This document shows positions 53,642 to 62,633 of a stretch of 64,000 nucleotides of DNA, piece after piece. This stretch comes from an uncultured Flavobacteriales bacterium (GTDB taxonomy: Bacteria > Bacteroidota > Bacteroidia > Flavobacteriales_D > Sanyastnellaceae), in the NCBI GenBank assembly GCA_943787435.1, contig CALSMK010000013.1, positions 1-64,000 of the forward strand, written 5' to 3'. Position numbers and translations under genes: made by a program. The notes beneath the pieces are model-generated. The model was not told the DNA's origin. It did no database searches and worked only from the letters and a program-made list of their open reading frames with translations. How positions within the stretch are numbered: the first letter of the stretch is position 1; the number at the start of each line of letters is the position of its first letter.

Positions 53642-54616
53642 ATGGGCAGCATTAAAGACGATTTGAAGGCGCGTTGGGCATCTGGTGGCATGGCCGTGAG
53701 GTTGGTCATGTTCAACATTCTGGTGTTTTTGATCTTGGCAACATTGAAGTTGCTGGTGAATTTGGGGCTCCCCATTCCCGTGCTTCCTGGAGCTTTTGGG
53801 TTGGCGACAACCGCGGACTTGGGGCGTTTGGCATTCCGACCATGGAGCCTGGTGACCCACATGTTTGCCCATTTGGAGGTTTGGCACTTGGTCATGAACA
53901 TGCTCATCCTGTGGTGGATGGGTGGGATGTTTCGCTCGTATTTTGGGGACAGGAAGACGTTGAGCACTTACCTGATGGGGGGCTTCTCTGGTGTTCTTCT
54001 ATATGTGGTGGCCACCAATTTGGTTCCTGCATTTCCGCAAGGGGGCTTCGCACTGGGTGCGTCTTCGGCGGTCATGGCTTTGATGGTCGCCACAGCGACT
54101 TATATGCCTGACACGGTGATTCGACTGTTTTTGATTGGTCCAGTGAAGCTCAAATGGGTGGCTCTGGCTTACGTTGTTTTGGATTACGTGGCCCTGTCCA
54201 ATGGCAGCAATGTCGGAGGTCATTTGGGGCACATCGGTGGGGCGATATACGGATATGCCTACATGAGGGGCATGCAGAAAAATGTGGATTTGGGGGCAGG
54301 ATTGGAGAAGGTCTTGGACCGCTTGGCCACCGCGCTGGCTTCCATAGGGCAGTCTTCCCCAAACCGGGGCAGCAACAAGGCGGAGCGCCGAGATTCCTTT
54401 TTCAAAAGAAAGGGAAAGGGGCTACAGACGGTTCACAGATCAGTCGATGTGACTGGCCGAACCAAGCGGGCCCAAACCGATGGGGAGTTCAACGCCCAAA
54501 AGCAGTCCAGGCAGCAAAGGATAGACCGCATCTTGGACAAGATTTCTAAGGTGGGGTATGACCAACTGACCAAGGAGGAAAAGGATTTCCTGTTCAAATT
54601 TGGAGGCGACGTCTGA
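53642..54616 (+). CDS. Rhomboid family protein with C-terminal cytosolic DUF-like tail
   Basis: 324 residues. HMFAHLEVWHLVMNMLILWWMG, catalytic LGASSAVMALM, and GGHLGHIGGAIYGYAYM keep the Ser-His dyad. After residue ~225 a basic linker leads to RIDRILDKISKVGYDQLTKEEKDFLFKFG, the DUF6576-type ending of Bacteroidota rhomboids. 27 bases after the first rhomboid; the next gene starts three bases after its stop. Confidence 0.93.
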   Translation: MGSIKDDLKARWASGGMAVRLVMFNILVFLILATLKLLVNLGLPIPVLPGAFGLATTADLGRLAFRPWSLVTHMFAHLEVWHLVMNMLILWWMGGMFRSYFGDRKTLSTYLMGGFSGVLLYVVATNLVPAFPQGGFALGASSAVMALMVATATYMPDTVIRLFLIGPVKLKWVALAYVVLDYVALSNGSNVGGHLGHIGGAIYGYAYMRGMQKNVDLGAGLEKVLDRLATALASIGQSSPNRGSNKAERRDSFFKRKGKGLQTVHRSVDVTGRTKRAQTDGEFNAQKQSRQQRIDRILDKISKVGYDQLTKEEKDFLFKFGGDV

Positions 54617-54619
54617 AGC

Positions 54620-55732
54620 ATGGCCAAGGGGAGGAAGGACAAGGGGGGAAGGTTGGCGCTCGCAACGGGTTTCGTGGGAGCGGTGGGCACCTGGTCGGCG
54701 TTGCTGTCCACTTGGGTTTCACCGGCCACTTGGGCTGTTCCAGCGTTGGCTGGATTGGGGTTTCCCTTGTTCGGTGTCATGCTGATGTTGGGTGTCCTCG
54801 GTGCGCTTTGGTTCCGCCGCTGGAAGTCCAGTTTGGTGTTGCTTTTAACGTTGAGCGCTTCATGGTCATTGTTTCAGAGCACTTGGGGAAGCATGGGGTG
54901 GGGCATGTCCATGGTGGAAGGTGAATCGACAGAGCTGAAGTGCATGACTTGGAATGTGCGCTTGTTTGATCATTACGGTTGGCTCGAGGGCGTGAAGCCA
55001 CAGATCATGGAGTCCATTGGGTCCGAAAAACCTGACATCCTTTGTCTCCAAGAATATTTTAAGGCGGCCGACTCCAAGGCCTTTCCGGTTTCACAACCGT
55101 TGCAAGCTTCATTGGCCAGTGATGGTGGCAGAGAGTTCGATCGGCATGTGGTCTGGGCGCGAGAAAAGGGAGGGCGCAAGTTCGGCGTGGCCACCTGGTC
55201 TCTTTATCCAATTGTGGGGGAGTTTGCCATTCGGTTTGGCACACGCAGCAACAACGTTTGTGCGGTCACGGACATCGAGAGGAAGGGAGACACCATCCGT
55301 GTATTCAATGCTCACTTTGCCAGCCTTCACTTTGACTCCGATGATTATGAAGCCCTCGAAGAAGGGGTTCCCGATGCCGCAACCCGTCAGAAAATGTGGT
55401 CACGAATGAAGCAGGCCTACCAGCTTCGGGTGAGTCAAGTCAATGAGGTTTTGAAAGCCGTAGAGGAGAGCCCACATCCGGTGGTGTTGTGCGGAGACTT
55501 CAATGACATCCCCGTCAGCTGGGCCCTTCAGACCATGCGTTCAGGATTGCGAGACACGCATGACATCCGGGGCTTGAGGTTGGACGGCACTTGGCAGGGG
55601 GCCATTCCTGGGGTCCGAATCGACCATATTTTGGTGGACCCTTCTTGGGAGGTGAAGTCCCATGCCACGGGAGGAAGTGGCCTGAGCGATCACCGCTATG
55701 TTTCGGCGACCCTCAAGGTGCCGAGCCTGTAG
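54620..55732 (+). CDS. Membrane-anchored endonuclease/exonuclease/phosphatase (EEP) family protein
   Basis: 370 residues. Two or three N-terminal helices, then an EEP domain from about 108: MTWNVRLFDHYGW, PDILCLQEYF with metal Glu, VFNAHFASLHF, VVLCGDFNDIP with Asp/Asn, IDHILVDP and GLSDHRYVSATL with catalytic His. In Bacteroidota such genes commonly follow the rhomboid pair. Phosphodiester substrate unknown. Its last 20 bases overlap crtYcd on the other strand. Confidence 0.9.
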   Translation: MAKGRKDKGGRLALATGFVGAVGTWSALLSTWVSPATWAVPALAGLGFPLFGVMLMLGVLGALWFRRWKSSLVLLLTLSASWSLFQSTWGSMGWGMSMVEGESTELKCMTWNVRLFDHYGWLEGVKPQIMESIGSEKPDILCLQEYFKAADSKAFPVSQPLQASLASDGGREFDRHVVWAREKGGRKFGVATWSLYPIVGEFAIRFGTRSNNVCAVTDIERKGDTIRVFNAHFASLHFDSDDYEALEEGVPDAATRQKMWSRMKQAYQLRVSQVNEVLKAVEESPHPVVLCGDFNDIPVSWALQTMRSGLRDTHDIRGLRLDGTWQGAIPGVRIDHILVDPSWEVKSHATGGSGLSDHRYVSATLKVPSL

Positions 55733-56480
55733 CGAGCCCCATCTTTTTTGCAATGATTTCATAACCGATGACGGTCATGGCAATCATGAGAAACCCGTAA
55801 ATCAGGTCGTCCACCGGCATCGAGAAGATGCGCATTTGAAGGTTGTGGTCGTTGTTGTACCACACGATTTGATCCGCGATTTGGTTCACCTCGGTATTGA
55901 ACAAGGGATACTCCCAAAAGGTCAGGCCCGTGAGCACCCCATTGGTCAAAATGAATGGAACGAGCAATGGCAGGTAGGCAAACCACAGCCGGTGGTTCCA
56001 GCGACGGGCTTCGTGGTTTTGCGCAGCCGCCAACGCCAATCCCAAAGTGAGCATAGCAGTGATTCCACAGTTCACGAAAATATAGGCACGGTCCATGTTG
56101 GAAAAGGCCAATGACACCGTGAGGGTGGCCAACAGTACCGTTGCAGGAATCGCAAATGCACCTCCAGGAGGATGCGGGATGTAGTGCTTGAGGGATTCGT
56201 ACGTGAAGACACAAGCGTAAGGAATGCAGATGAAAAACATCCACTCTTCCAAGGGGATTCCAGCGATCCAAATCCCAGAGAGGTAAGCGTCATTGAAGCC
56301 CCAAATTCCACGTTCAGTGAAGGCAATGTCCCAAGGGATAAAAACCGCCATCATCAGAGCAATGGCGGGCAGCAATGCAGGCCAGAAACGCACAAACCTC
56401 ACCTTGCGATCGAAGCTCAGCGCCAATGGAAGGGCGATGACGGCGATGTCGACAGCGAGATAGAGGTAGTTTGGGTTCAT
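55713..56480 (-). CDS. crtYcd: Lycopene cyclase, fused CrtYc-CrtYd type
   Basis: 255 residues, about seven helices. Two repeats of the small lycopene-cyclase domain: IPWDIAFTERGIWGF and IPLEEWMFFICIPYA in the first, and the second ending FSMPVDDLIYGFLMI. It makes beta-ionone rings from lycopene-type ends. Overlaps crtZ by four bases; last gene of the carotenoid operon. Only one cyclase is present in the window. Confidence 0.93.
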   Translation of the reverse strand: MNPNYLYLAVDIAVIALPLALSFDRKVRFVRFWPALLPAIALMMAVFIPWDIAFTERGIWGFNDAYLSGIWIAGIPLEEWMFFICIPYACVFTYESLKHYIPHPPGGAFAIPATVLLATLTVSLAFSNMDRAYIFVNCGITAMLTLGLALAAAQNHEARRWNHRLWFAYLPLLVPFILTNGVLTGLTFWEYPLFNTEVNQIADQIVWYNNDHNLQMRIFSMPVDDLIYGFLMIAMTVIGYEIIAKKMGLATGSAP

Positions 56481-56959
56481 CCTTTGCTCATGGATTTGGC
56501 GGCTTTGGCCTTGTTGGCTTCACGGAAAAACTGCACCGGAACCCAGAGCATTCCAAAACACTCTCCGTGCTCCTTGTTCAGGTGTTTGTGATGCACTTTG
56601 TGGGCTTTTCTAATGGCTGCAAAGTAGGGGTGACGCGCGTTGCGAAACCAATTGAACCTTCTGTGAATGAACACGTCGTGGACCAGAAAGTAGCACAGGC
56701 CATAGGCGGCGATTCCAGTTCCAATCCAAAAACGAAAGTCGGCGTAGATGCTTCCGGTGATGAAGCACCAAGCGCTGGGTACGGCAAAAATCAGGAAGAA
56801 AGCGTCGTTCTTCTCAAAGAATCCAGGTTCGTGCTGGTGGTGGTCTTTGTGGAAATACCACATGGCGCCATGCATCAGGTATTTGTGTGCAGCCCAAGCC
56901 ACGCCTTCCATGGCGCAGAAAGTGGCGATGACGATGAGGGAGGAGATCAAGATTTCCAT
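56477..56959 (-). CDS. crtZ: Beta-carotene hydroxylase CrtZ type
   Basis: 160 residues from ATG 56959. His motifs of the di-iron hydroxylase: HKYLMH, HKDHHQHEP, HDVFIHRRFNW and HKVHHKH. Adds 3-hydroxyl groups to beta-ionone rings. Start overlaps cruF by 13 bases, end overlaps crtYcd. About the normal length of the family. Confidence 0.94.
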   Translation of the reverse strand: MEILISSLIVIATFCAMEGVAWAAHKYLMHGAMWYFHKDHHQHEPGFFEKNDAFFLIFAVPSAWCFITGSIYADFRFWIGTGIAAYGLCYFLVHDVFIHRRFNWFRNARHPYFAAIRKAHKVHHKHLNKEHGECFGMLWVPVQFFREANKAKAAKSMSKG

Positions 56960-57633
56960 GGCAACAAAAGCAAACCGATGAAGAAGGAGGCTTGGATCAA
57001 AAACAACAATCCTGCGGCACGGTTGGTTCGGAGGCTGTGGACCTTTCGCCACGCCAAAGCCAAGCCAAAAGCGATGACCCACCAAGCGATGTAGTTCTTG
57101 AGGGGGATGTGGTCGCCTTCCCAAGTCCAAAATCCGGCTTGGGTGGCCACAGGTTCTAAGATGATGTCCAATGCCACCATGAGCGTGGCGGTTAAAGCTG
57201 CCTTGGTAAGTCTGGCTTTGGGGGTGTCTTTGTTGCCCACCCATTTATGGGACCAATACATGGCGCCCATCAGGGTCATGAGCCAGAGGATTCCAATCAT
57301 GGGGGGCGTGTCGTAGATGTGCGGTCCCAAGCGCCAACCATAGGTGTAGTTTCCGAAAGGGAAGCCCGTTTGAACCCCAATCACTTCCACCGAATAGGTG
57401 ACATAGGCTGTGAGTGCCCACCTCCAAGCATCCTCGGGATTCCCAAATCCGAGCACCACCACGGCGGAAAACAGCAGGTTGATCACGGTGAGGTTCAGGA
57501 TGATGTTGGCGTCGTAAACCACCACCCCGGCGAGTCCAGCCAGGTGCAGGAAAGCCAACAGACCCAAGCAGAAGGCCATGGATCCCCACCACCTCTGGAT
57601 GCCGAATGCGCCAGATTCAGGGGAGGGGGTCAT
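56947..57633 (-). CDS. cruF: Carotenoid 1,2-hydratase-type membrane protein (CruF family)
   Basis: 228 residues, seven helices. VQTGFPFGNYTYG, PPMIGILWLMTLM, and LDIILEPVATQAGFWTW are CruF/DUF422 signatures. CruF adds water to the 1',2' double bond of the open psi end of carotenoids, as in myxoxanthophyll and saproxanthin routes. Start overlaps the end of crtD by 17 bases. Confidence 0.9.
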   Translation of the reverse strand: MTPSPESGAFGIQRWWGSMAFCLGLLAFLHLAGLAGVVVYDANIILNLTVINLLFSAVVVLGFGNPEDAWRWALTAYVTYSVEVIGVQTGFPFGNYTYGWRLGPHIYDTPPMIGILWLMTLMGAMYWSHKWVGNKDTPKARLTKAALTATLMVALDIILEPVATQAGFWTWEGDHIPLKNYIAWWVIAFGLALAWRKVHSLRTNRAAGLLFLIQASFFIGLLLLPWKS

Positions 57634-59095
57634 GTTTTTTCATGAGTTGATGGGTGATGCGGCCGCTGAGCAAGCACAGAGGAATTCCTCCTCCAGGATG
57701 CACGCTTCCACCTGCGAAATAAAGCCCTTTGATTCTACGGTCCCGGTTTCGGTGGCGAAGAAAAGCACTTAAGGGGGCATTGCTGGCTGGCCCATAGAGT
57801 GCGCCTCTGTGGCTGCCTGTTCTGATCTCGATGTCGTTCGGGGTCAGTACATGTTCGCATTCGCGGTGTTTCCGGACGTTGATCCCGGTCATCCGCTCAA
57901 TTTTCTGCTCGACTTTTTCTCTTAGATCATCCAACCCTTTCGGGTCCCAGCCTGCGGGAGCGTTCACCATGACAAACCAGTTTCCGGCCCCCTCTGGGGC
58001 GTCACTCGGGGAGGTTTGGCTGCCAATGTTGATGTAGACGGTGGGGTCTTCCGAAATTTCTTGACGCTCAAACAAGGCGGCGAATTCCTCCCGGTAATCC
58101 TCTGCCCAGAGGATGTTGTGCAAGTGCAAGTCCGGGGCAGGGTGTCGCATGCCCCAATAAAAAATGACGCCGGATGTGGAGGGCTCTGCCGACAAGATCC
58201 GTTCGGGTTGTTTTTGATCCGACAACATGTTGCGATAGGTTGGGGTCACGTCGGCCCCAGAAACCACCACATCGGCCTCTACGAACTCTCCTCCCAAAAG
58301 GGTGACCCCGTTCACGCAGCCGTTTTCAACGTTGATTTTCTCGACGCGAGCATTGGTCCGAATGTTCACGCCCAAGTTCAACGCGGTTTGATGAAGGGCC
58401 TCCACAATCCCATGCATTCCGGATTTCGGCGCAAAGGTTCCCATTCCGAATTCCAAATGTGGAATCACATGGAGCATGGCAGGTGCACGGTAGGGGTCGC
58501 TGCCATTGTAAGTCGCATATCGGTTGAAAAGCTGCTGAATCTGAGGATGACCCACACGGCGGTTCCAAGAATTCAATTTTCGCGTCAAAGGCAAGTCCCT
58601 CCAGGATTTGACGGCCTTGCCCAAATGACCCAATGCGGAGTTGGGCTTCCAGCTGCTGGCCTCGTGTAGGGATTGCTCCAGAAACAGGCCTTTGGTGGCG
58701 TTGAACCCCCTTTGACTGCTGTCTAAATGGTTGAGGACGGGAACAGGGTCGATGCCAAAAGCAGATTGGATCTCTGCGCTCAATTTGTCTCTGTCGCTCC
58801 AAGCTGTAAAGCGGGTTCCGTCGGGCCAGAAATAATGGCAAGATCGATCCAGCTTTGTGTAGTGAAAGGGAGCAGCGTGTTCGCCTGCGGCCCTCAGAGT
58901 GTCCTCCAGAAGTTCAGGCCATGTGAACAGGCTCGGCCCCAAGTCGAAGCGGTAAGCTCCGATTTTCAATTGGCGGAGTTTGCCTCCCACTTCAGGAGAA
59001 GATTCAAGCAGGGTCACCTTTCGGCCTTCTGCCGCGGCTCGAATCGCAGTGGAGAGTCCTCCGATTCCGGCTCCGATGACTGCGACAACACTCAC
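57617..59095 (-). CDS. crtD: CrtD/CrtI-like carotenoid desaturase
   Basis: 492 residues from GTG 59095 in a GTGA overlap with the idi stop; an ATG at 59140 would overlap idi more. FAD site VIGAGIGGLSTAIRAA and LLESSPEVGGKLRQ; substrate domain FDLGPSLFTWP, CH-terminal FAD site YFAGGSVHPGGGIPLCLLSG typical of carotenoid desaturases. Beside cruF it is most likely the 3',4'-desaturase acting on the 1'-hydroxy end. Confidence 0.88.
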   Translation of the reverse strand: MSVVAVIGAGIGGLSTAIRAAAEGRKVTLLESSPEVGGKLRQLKIGAYRFDLGPSLFTWPELLEDTLRAAGEHAAPFHYTKLDRSCHYFWPDGTRFTAWSDRDKLSAEIQSAFGIDPVPVLNHLDSSQRGFNATKGLFLEQSLHEASSWKPNSALGHLGKAVKSWRDLPLTRKLNSWNRRVGHPQIQQLFNRYATYNGSDPYRAPAMLHVIPHLEFGMGTFAPKSGMHGIVEALHQTALNLGVNIRTNARVEKINVENGCVNGVTLLGGEFVEADVVVSGADVTPTYRNMLSDQKQPERILSAEPSTSGVIFYWGMRHPAPDLHLHNILWAEDYREEFAALFERQEISEDPTVYINIGSQTSPSDAPEGAGNWFVMVNAPAGWDPKGLDDLREKVEQKIERMTGINVRKHRECEHVLTPNDIEIRTGSHRGALYGPASNAPLSAFLRHRNRDRRIKGLYFAGGSVHPGGGIPLCLLSGRITHQLMKKHDPLP

Positions 59096-59631
59096 TTCCC
59101 CAGGTGCTCGGCTGCGCGTTCGAAACAAATTCGAAACCAAGTGGTGAAGTCGTCTGGATGGGCTGTCATCTCATTTCTCATCTCCGTGAATGAGACGTAT
59201 TTGTAGTCGGACACCTCCTCTGGGTTCGGGACAGGAGGGACGTCACTTCTGCCAAACAGGACATGGTCGAACTCGTGTTCAACCAGGCCTCCATCCAATT
59301 CAGATCGGTAGATGAAGTCAAACCCTTTGGCCAATTGACATTTCATGCCCATTTCTTCTTGGAGCCTTCTGACCCCAGCTTCAATGACGGTTTCTCCATC
59401 ACGGGGATGGCTGCAGCACGTGTTCGTCCAAAGTCCTCCGCTGTGGTATTTGTGATGCGCGCGTTGTTGCAGCAGCAATTCTCCCTTGCTGTTGAGAATG
59501 AACACACTGAATGCCCGGTGCAGAATGCCTTTTTTGTGGGCAGACATCTTTTCCATGGTGCCTTGGGCTTGGTCCAACGTGTTCACCAAGACGACGTGTT
59601 CTTCTGGGGTGCCGTTCATGTCCTCATCCAA
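59092..59631 (-). CDS. idi: Isopentenyl-diphosphate delta-isomerase type I
   Basis: 179 residues (MDEDMNGTPEEHVVLV); ATG 59619 gives 175. NUDIX fold with LLLQQRAHHKYHSGGLWTNTCCSHP carrying the active-site Cys and metal His, RLQEEMGM, and EHEFDHVLFG. Interconverts IPP and DMAPP. It sits in the carotenoid operon and overlaps the upstream unknown gene by eight bases, or not at all with the shorter start. Confidence 0.95.
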   Translation of the reverse strand: MDEDMNGTPEEHVVLVNTLDQAQGTMEKMSAHKKGILHRAFSVFILNSKGELLLQQRAHHKYHSGGLWTNTCCSHPRDGETVIEAGVRRLQEEMGMKCQLAKGFDFIYRSELDGGLVEHEFDHVLFGRSDVPPVPNPEEVSDYKYVSFTEMRNEMTAHPDDFTTWFRICFERAAEHLGK

Positions 59632-60136
59632 TTTGTTCAGCCAACTCCAACATCCATTCGGCGTATTTCGGGCTGCGGGCCCAATGGTTGGACTCGAGAA
59701 GTCGGTTCACGGCCTTGCGGTCGGTGGCCCAATGCTCGCCCACCCCTAAAAAACGGGGGGCAGTGCCGGTGACAGACAAGCGCAGTGCTTTCAATTCGTC
59801 AAGGTTGGGATGGCGCAGGACGAGCGAGTCCAACTTGTTCAGCCCTGAATTCAAACGGGAGAGTTTAGAAGCTGGATTGAATCCAAAATCCGCGCTTCTG
59901 GCCAAAGAAACCCAGCGGTGCGCTTCGATCAATGGGGCACATTCTTCTGGGGCAGTCGCCAAGAGCTCCAAAGCGGTGTTTTCAGCGTTTTCGGCTTGTT
60001 CCAAAGTGCTGTGATCCAAAAACAACATGCGCAAAGCATGAAGGGCTTCACAATTGTCTTGGGGGGCGGTTCCTTGCCCCAGGGCCATGTTGAATGTGAC
60101 CAGGAGCACAGCCATTTTTGGCAATGCAAAAGGCAT
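59624..60136 (-). CDS. Secreted protein of unknown function inside the carotenoid operon
   Basis: 170 residues with a signal peptide (MAVLLVTFNMALGQG). The remainder is helical with Cys29 and Cys66 (DNCEALHALRMLFLDHS, PEECAPLIEAHRWVSLA) and resembles a TPR-like helical repeat (LNSGLNKLDSLVLRHPNLDELKALRL). Two bases after crtB and overlapping idi, so it is part of the operon. No enzyme motif; it may help pigment placement or be a passenger. Confidence 0.7.
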   Translation of the reverse strand: MPFALPKMAVLLVTFNMALGQGTAPQDNCEALHALRMLFLDHSTLEQAENAENTALELLATAPEECAPLIEAHRWVSLARSADFGFNPASKLSRLNSGLNKLDSLVLRHPNLDELKALRLSVTGTAPRFLGVGEHWATDRKAVNRLLESNHWARSPKYAEWMLELAEQIG

Positions 60137-60138
60137 GT

Positions 60139-61086
60139 TTACAGCAGGTTGAATTGATGGCGCAAGTAAGAGCCCATCAACAGCGCGGCTTTTTGCCTGT
60201 TGGGAATGCGAATTCTCTCTTCCAGTACCCTGTGGTGGGAGAGTTTCCGGATTTTGCGAAATAGGCGGAGGTAATAGATGTACGCCATGTACACCCCCAA
60301 GCGAGAAGAGCTGGGAAGCCGGATGATGCCTTGGTATGCATGCATAAAATCTTGTTCGATTTCAGCCTCGATGGTCCGCTTGGCGTTCTGGTCAAATTCT
60401 CCGAGGTCGAGACCCGGGAAATAGGTTCGACCTAAGCCTTCCCAATCGGCTTGCAGGTCCCGTAGAAAGTTGATTTTTTGGAAAGCGGCACCCAAGCTTC
60501 GTGCATGGGGGAGCAACGCGTTGTATTGGGCCTCATTCCCTTCCACAAACACAGAAAGACACATCAGTCCAACCACTTCAGCGCTGCCAACAATGTAATC
60601 GTCGTACCCATCTCGGTCGTAGGCCGTCTGGTCCAAGTCGCGTTCCATGGACTCCAAGAACTTGTCGACATGAGCCAAGTCCATTCCATAGGTGTGAAAC
60701 GCCCATTGGAAGCTGTTGAGGATGGGATTTAGTGAAATGCCTTCTTCGATGGCTCGGTAGGTGTCTTTCTTGAAGCGATCTAGGAGAGTAGCCTTGTCGA
60801 AATCATGAAAGGCGTCGACGATTTCATCGGCGAATCGAACAAATCCGTAAATGGCGTGAATCGGTGCTCTCAATTCTGAGGAGAGCAGCCGAATTCCCAT
60901 GGAGAAAGAGGTACTATAGGCGTTGGTGGTGAGGGCGCTGCACTGACGGGACACTTGGTCAAACAGAGGCTTGCCTGTGTCCAACAATCCTTGATCCACC
61001 GCAGGGTGTCCATGGGACGTTTTGGACATGTGCTGTTTCATACGCGTATGAATGTCGGCTATGGGAGGACGGGCGTTCATTTCCAA
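60139..61086 (-). CDS. crtB: Phytoene synthase
   Basis: 315 residues; a start at a later ATG (MKQHMSK) is possible. Squalene/phytoene synthase motifs: YGFVRFADEIVDAF with the first Asp-rich motif, and GAAFQKINFLRDLQADWEGLGRTYFP, the second Asp-rich motif. Joins two GGPP to phytoene. Eight bases after crtI. Confidence 0.96.
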   Translation of the reverse strand: MEMNARPPIADIHTRMKQHMSKTSHGHPAVDQGLLDTGKPLFDQVSRQCSALTTNAYSTSFSMGIRLLSSELRAPIHAIYGFVRFADEIVDAFHDFDKATLLDRFKKDTYRAIEEGISLNPILNSFQWAFHTYGMDLAHVDKFLESMERDLDQTAYDRDGYDDYIVGSAEVVGLMCLSVFVEGNEAQYNALLPHARSLGAAFQKINFLRDLQADWEGLGRTYFPGLDLGEFDQNAKRTIEAEIEQDFMHAYQGIIRLPSSSRLGVYMAYIYYLRLFRKIRKLSHHRVLEERIRIPNRQKAALLMGSYLRHQFNLL

Positions 61087-61094
61087 GGGATAAG

Positions 61095-62633
61095 TTAACC
61101 TTCGAAGACTTCTAATTGTTCGATGTTCACAGTTTCGGGAATTCCATCGAGGCCGCTGGCCTTGAGTACTTCGCTGGCAGCGACTTGGCCGCTGATGATG
61201 CTGGGCGGAACCCCCGGTCCAGGGGTCGTCAATTGTCCCGCAAACCAGGTGCCGGGCAATTTGGACTTCAGCTTTGGCTTCAAGAATGCCGTTTGTCGAA
61301 GGGTGTTCGCCAGGCCATATGCGTTGCCTTTATAGGCGCTGTAGTCGGCCACGAATTGCCGGTGATCGTATTGCCTTTTGTACACAATGTGATCTCGGAT
61401 GGGGACATCCATTCTGGCCTCGAGGCGGTCCATGATTTGCCCGTAGATGCGGTCGCAGGCTTCTTGGTCATCGGCCATTCCCGGTGCTGTGGGAACCAAA
61501 AGGAACATGTTTTCGCAGCCTTCTGGTGCGACTGAGGGGTCGGTCACGCTGGGCGCACAGACGTAAAACAAGGGGTCTTTGGGCCAAGCTGGATCGTCGT
61601 AAATCTCCTCGGCGTGGGCGTCAAATGGCGTGTCGAAAAACAGGGTGTGGTGTTTCAAGCCTGGTATCCTCCTGTTGACCCCCAAATAGAACAACAATGA
61701 ACTCGGTGACATGGCACGCTTGTCCCAATAGGCTTCGTCATAACGGCGATGCGTTTTGGGGAGGAGGTGTTGTTCCGCATGGTGGTAATCACAGGCTGCA
61801 ATCACATTGTTGCAAGGCACATTGACGCCCCCCACGCGCAAACCCGAGGTCTTGCCTTGGGTTTCAAGGATGGCCTCTACGGTACAATTGAATTCGAAAT
61901 GGACCCCTTGTTCTTTGGCCACTTGGACCATGCCTTCTACGATCTGATGCATGCCTCCCATGGGATACCATGTGCCAAGGGCGGTGTCGGCATAGTTCAT
62001 CAGGCTGTACAAGGCGGGAGTGTTTTGCGGTTTCGAGCCCAAAAACAGCACTGGGAATTCCATCAGCTGAATCAACCGCGGATCTTTAAAGTGCTTTCTC
62101 ACGTGACTGCTAAAGCTGCGCAGCAACTGAAGGCGTGGTGCATCTCTTAAAATGTCGAGCCGTGCAAATTCAAGAGGGCTGTGGGCAGGCTTGTTCACGA
62201 ATCGCCCCATGCCAATGTCATACTTGGTTTTGGCCTCGGACAGAAAACGCTTCAATTGACCGCCAGCGCCAGGCTCTATGGTCTCGAACAATTGGGCCAA
62301 AGGGTCGATGTCCGCTGGGACATCCATGGGCCCTTGTGAAAACTCCACTCGGTATGACGGGTCCAAGCGCCGGAGGTCGTACAGCTCTTTCACGGTCCTG
62401 CCGAATTGAGCGAAATACCGATCGAACACATCGGGCATCCAATACCAACTCGGCCCCATGTCGAATGTGAAGCCGTCGCATTTGAATTGGCGAGCGCGGC
62501 CACCGGCTTGATGGTGCCGCTCAAAAACGGTCACTTTTAGCCCTTTGCTCGCCAAAGTGGTTGCAGCGGCCAATCCAGCGAATCCAGATCCGATGACGGC
62601 CACGTCGATTTTGGAGGGTGTTATTTTAGCCAT
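61095..62633 (-). CDS. crtI: Phytoene desaturase
   Basis: 512 residues from ATG 62633 (MAKITPSKIDV). FAD site VIGSGFAGLAAATTLASKG, then GGRARQF and MGPSWYWMPD; C-terminal signature LPGTWFAGQLTTPGPGVPPSIISGQVAA. Converts phytoene to lycopene. First gene of the eight-gene minus-strand operon crtI, crtB, unknown, idi, crtD, cruF, crtZ, crtYcd. Confidence 0.96.
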   Translation of the reverse strand: MAKITPSKIDVAVIGSGFAGLAAATTLASKGLKVTVFERHHQAGGRARQFKCDGFTFDMGPSWYWMPDVFDRYFAQFGRTVKELYDLRRLDPSYRVEFSQGPMDVPADIDPLAQLFETIEPGAGGQLKRFLSEAKTKYDIGMGRFVNKPAHSPLEFARLDILRDAPRLQLLRSFSSHVRKHFKDPRLIQLMEFPVLFLGSKPQNTPALYSLMNYADTALGTWYPMGGMHQIVEGMVQVAKEQGVHFEFNCTVEAILETQGKTSGLRVGGVNVPCNNVIAACDYHHAEQHLLPKTHRRYDEAYWDKRAMSPSSLLFYLGVNRRIPGLKHHTLFFDTPFDAHAEEIYDDPAWPKDPLFYVCAPSVTDPSVAPEGCENMFLLVPTAPGMADDQEACDRIYGQIMDRLEARMDVPIRDHIVYKRQYDHRQFVADYSAYKGNAYGLANTLRQTAFLKPKLKSKLPGTWFAGQLTTPGPGVPPSIISGQVAASEVLKASGLDGIPETVNIEQLEVFEG

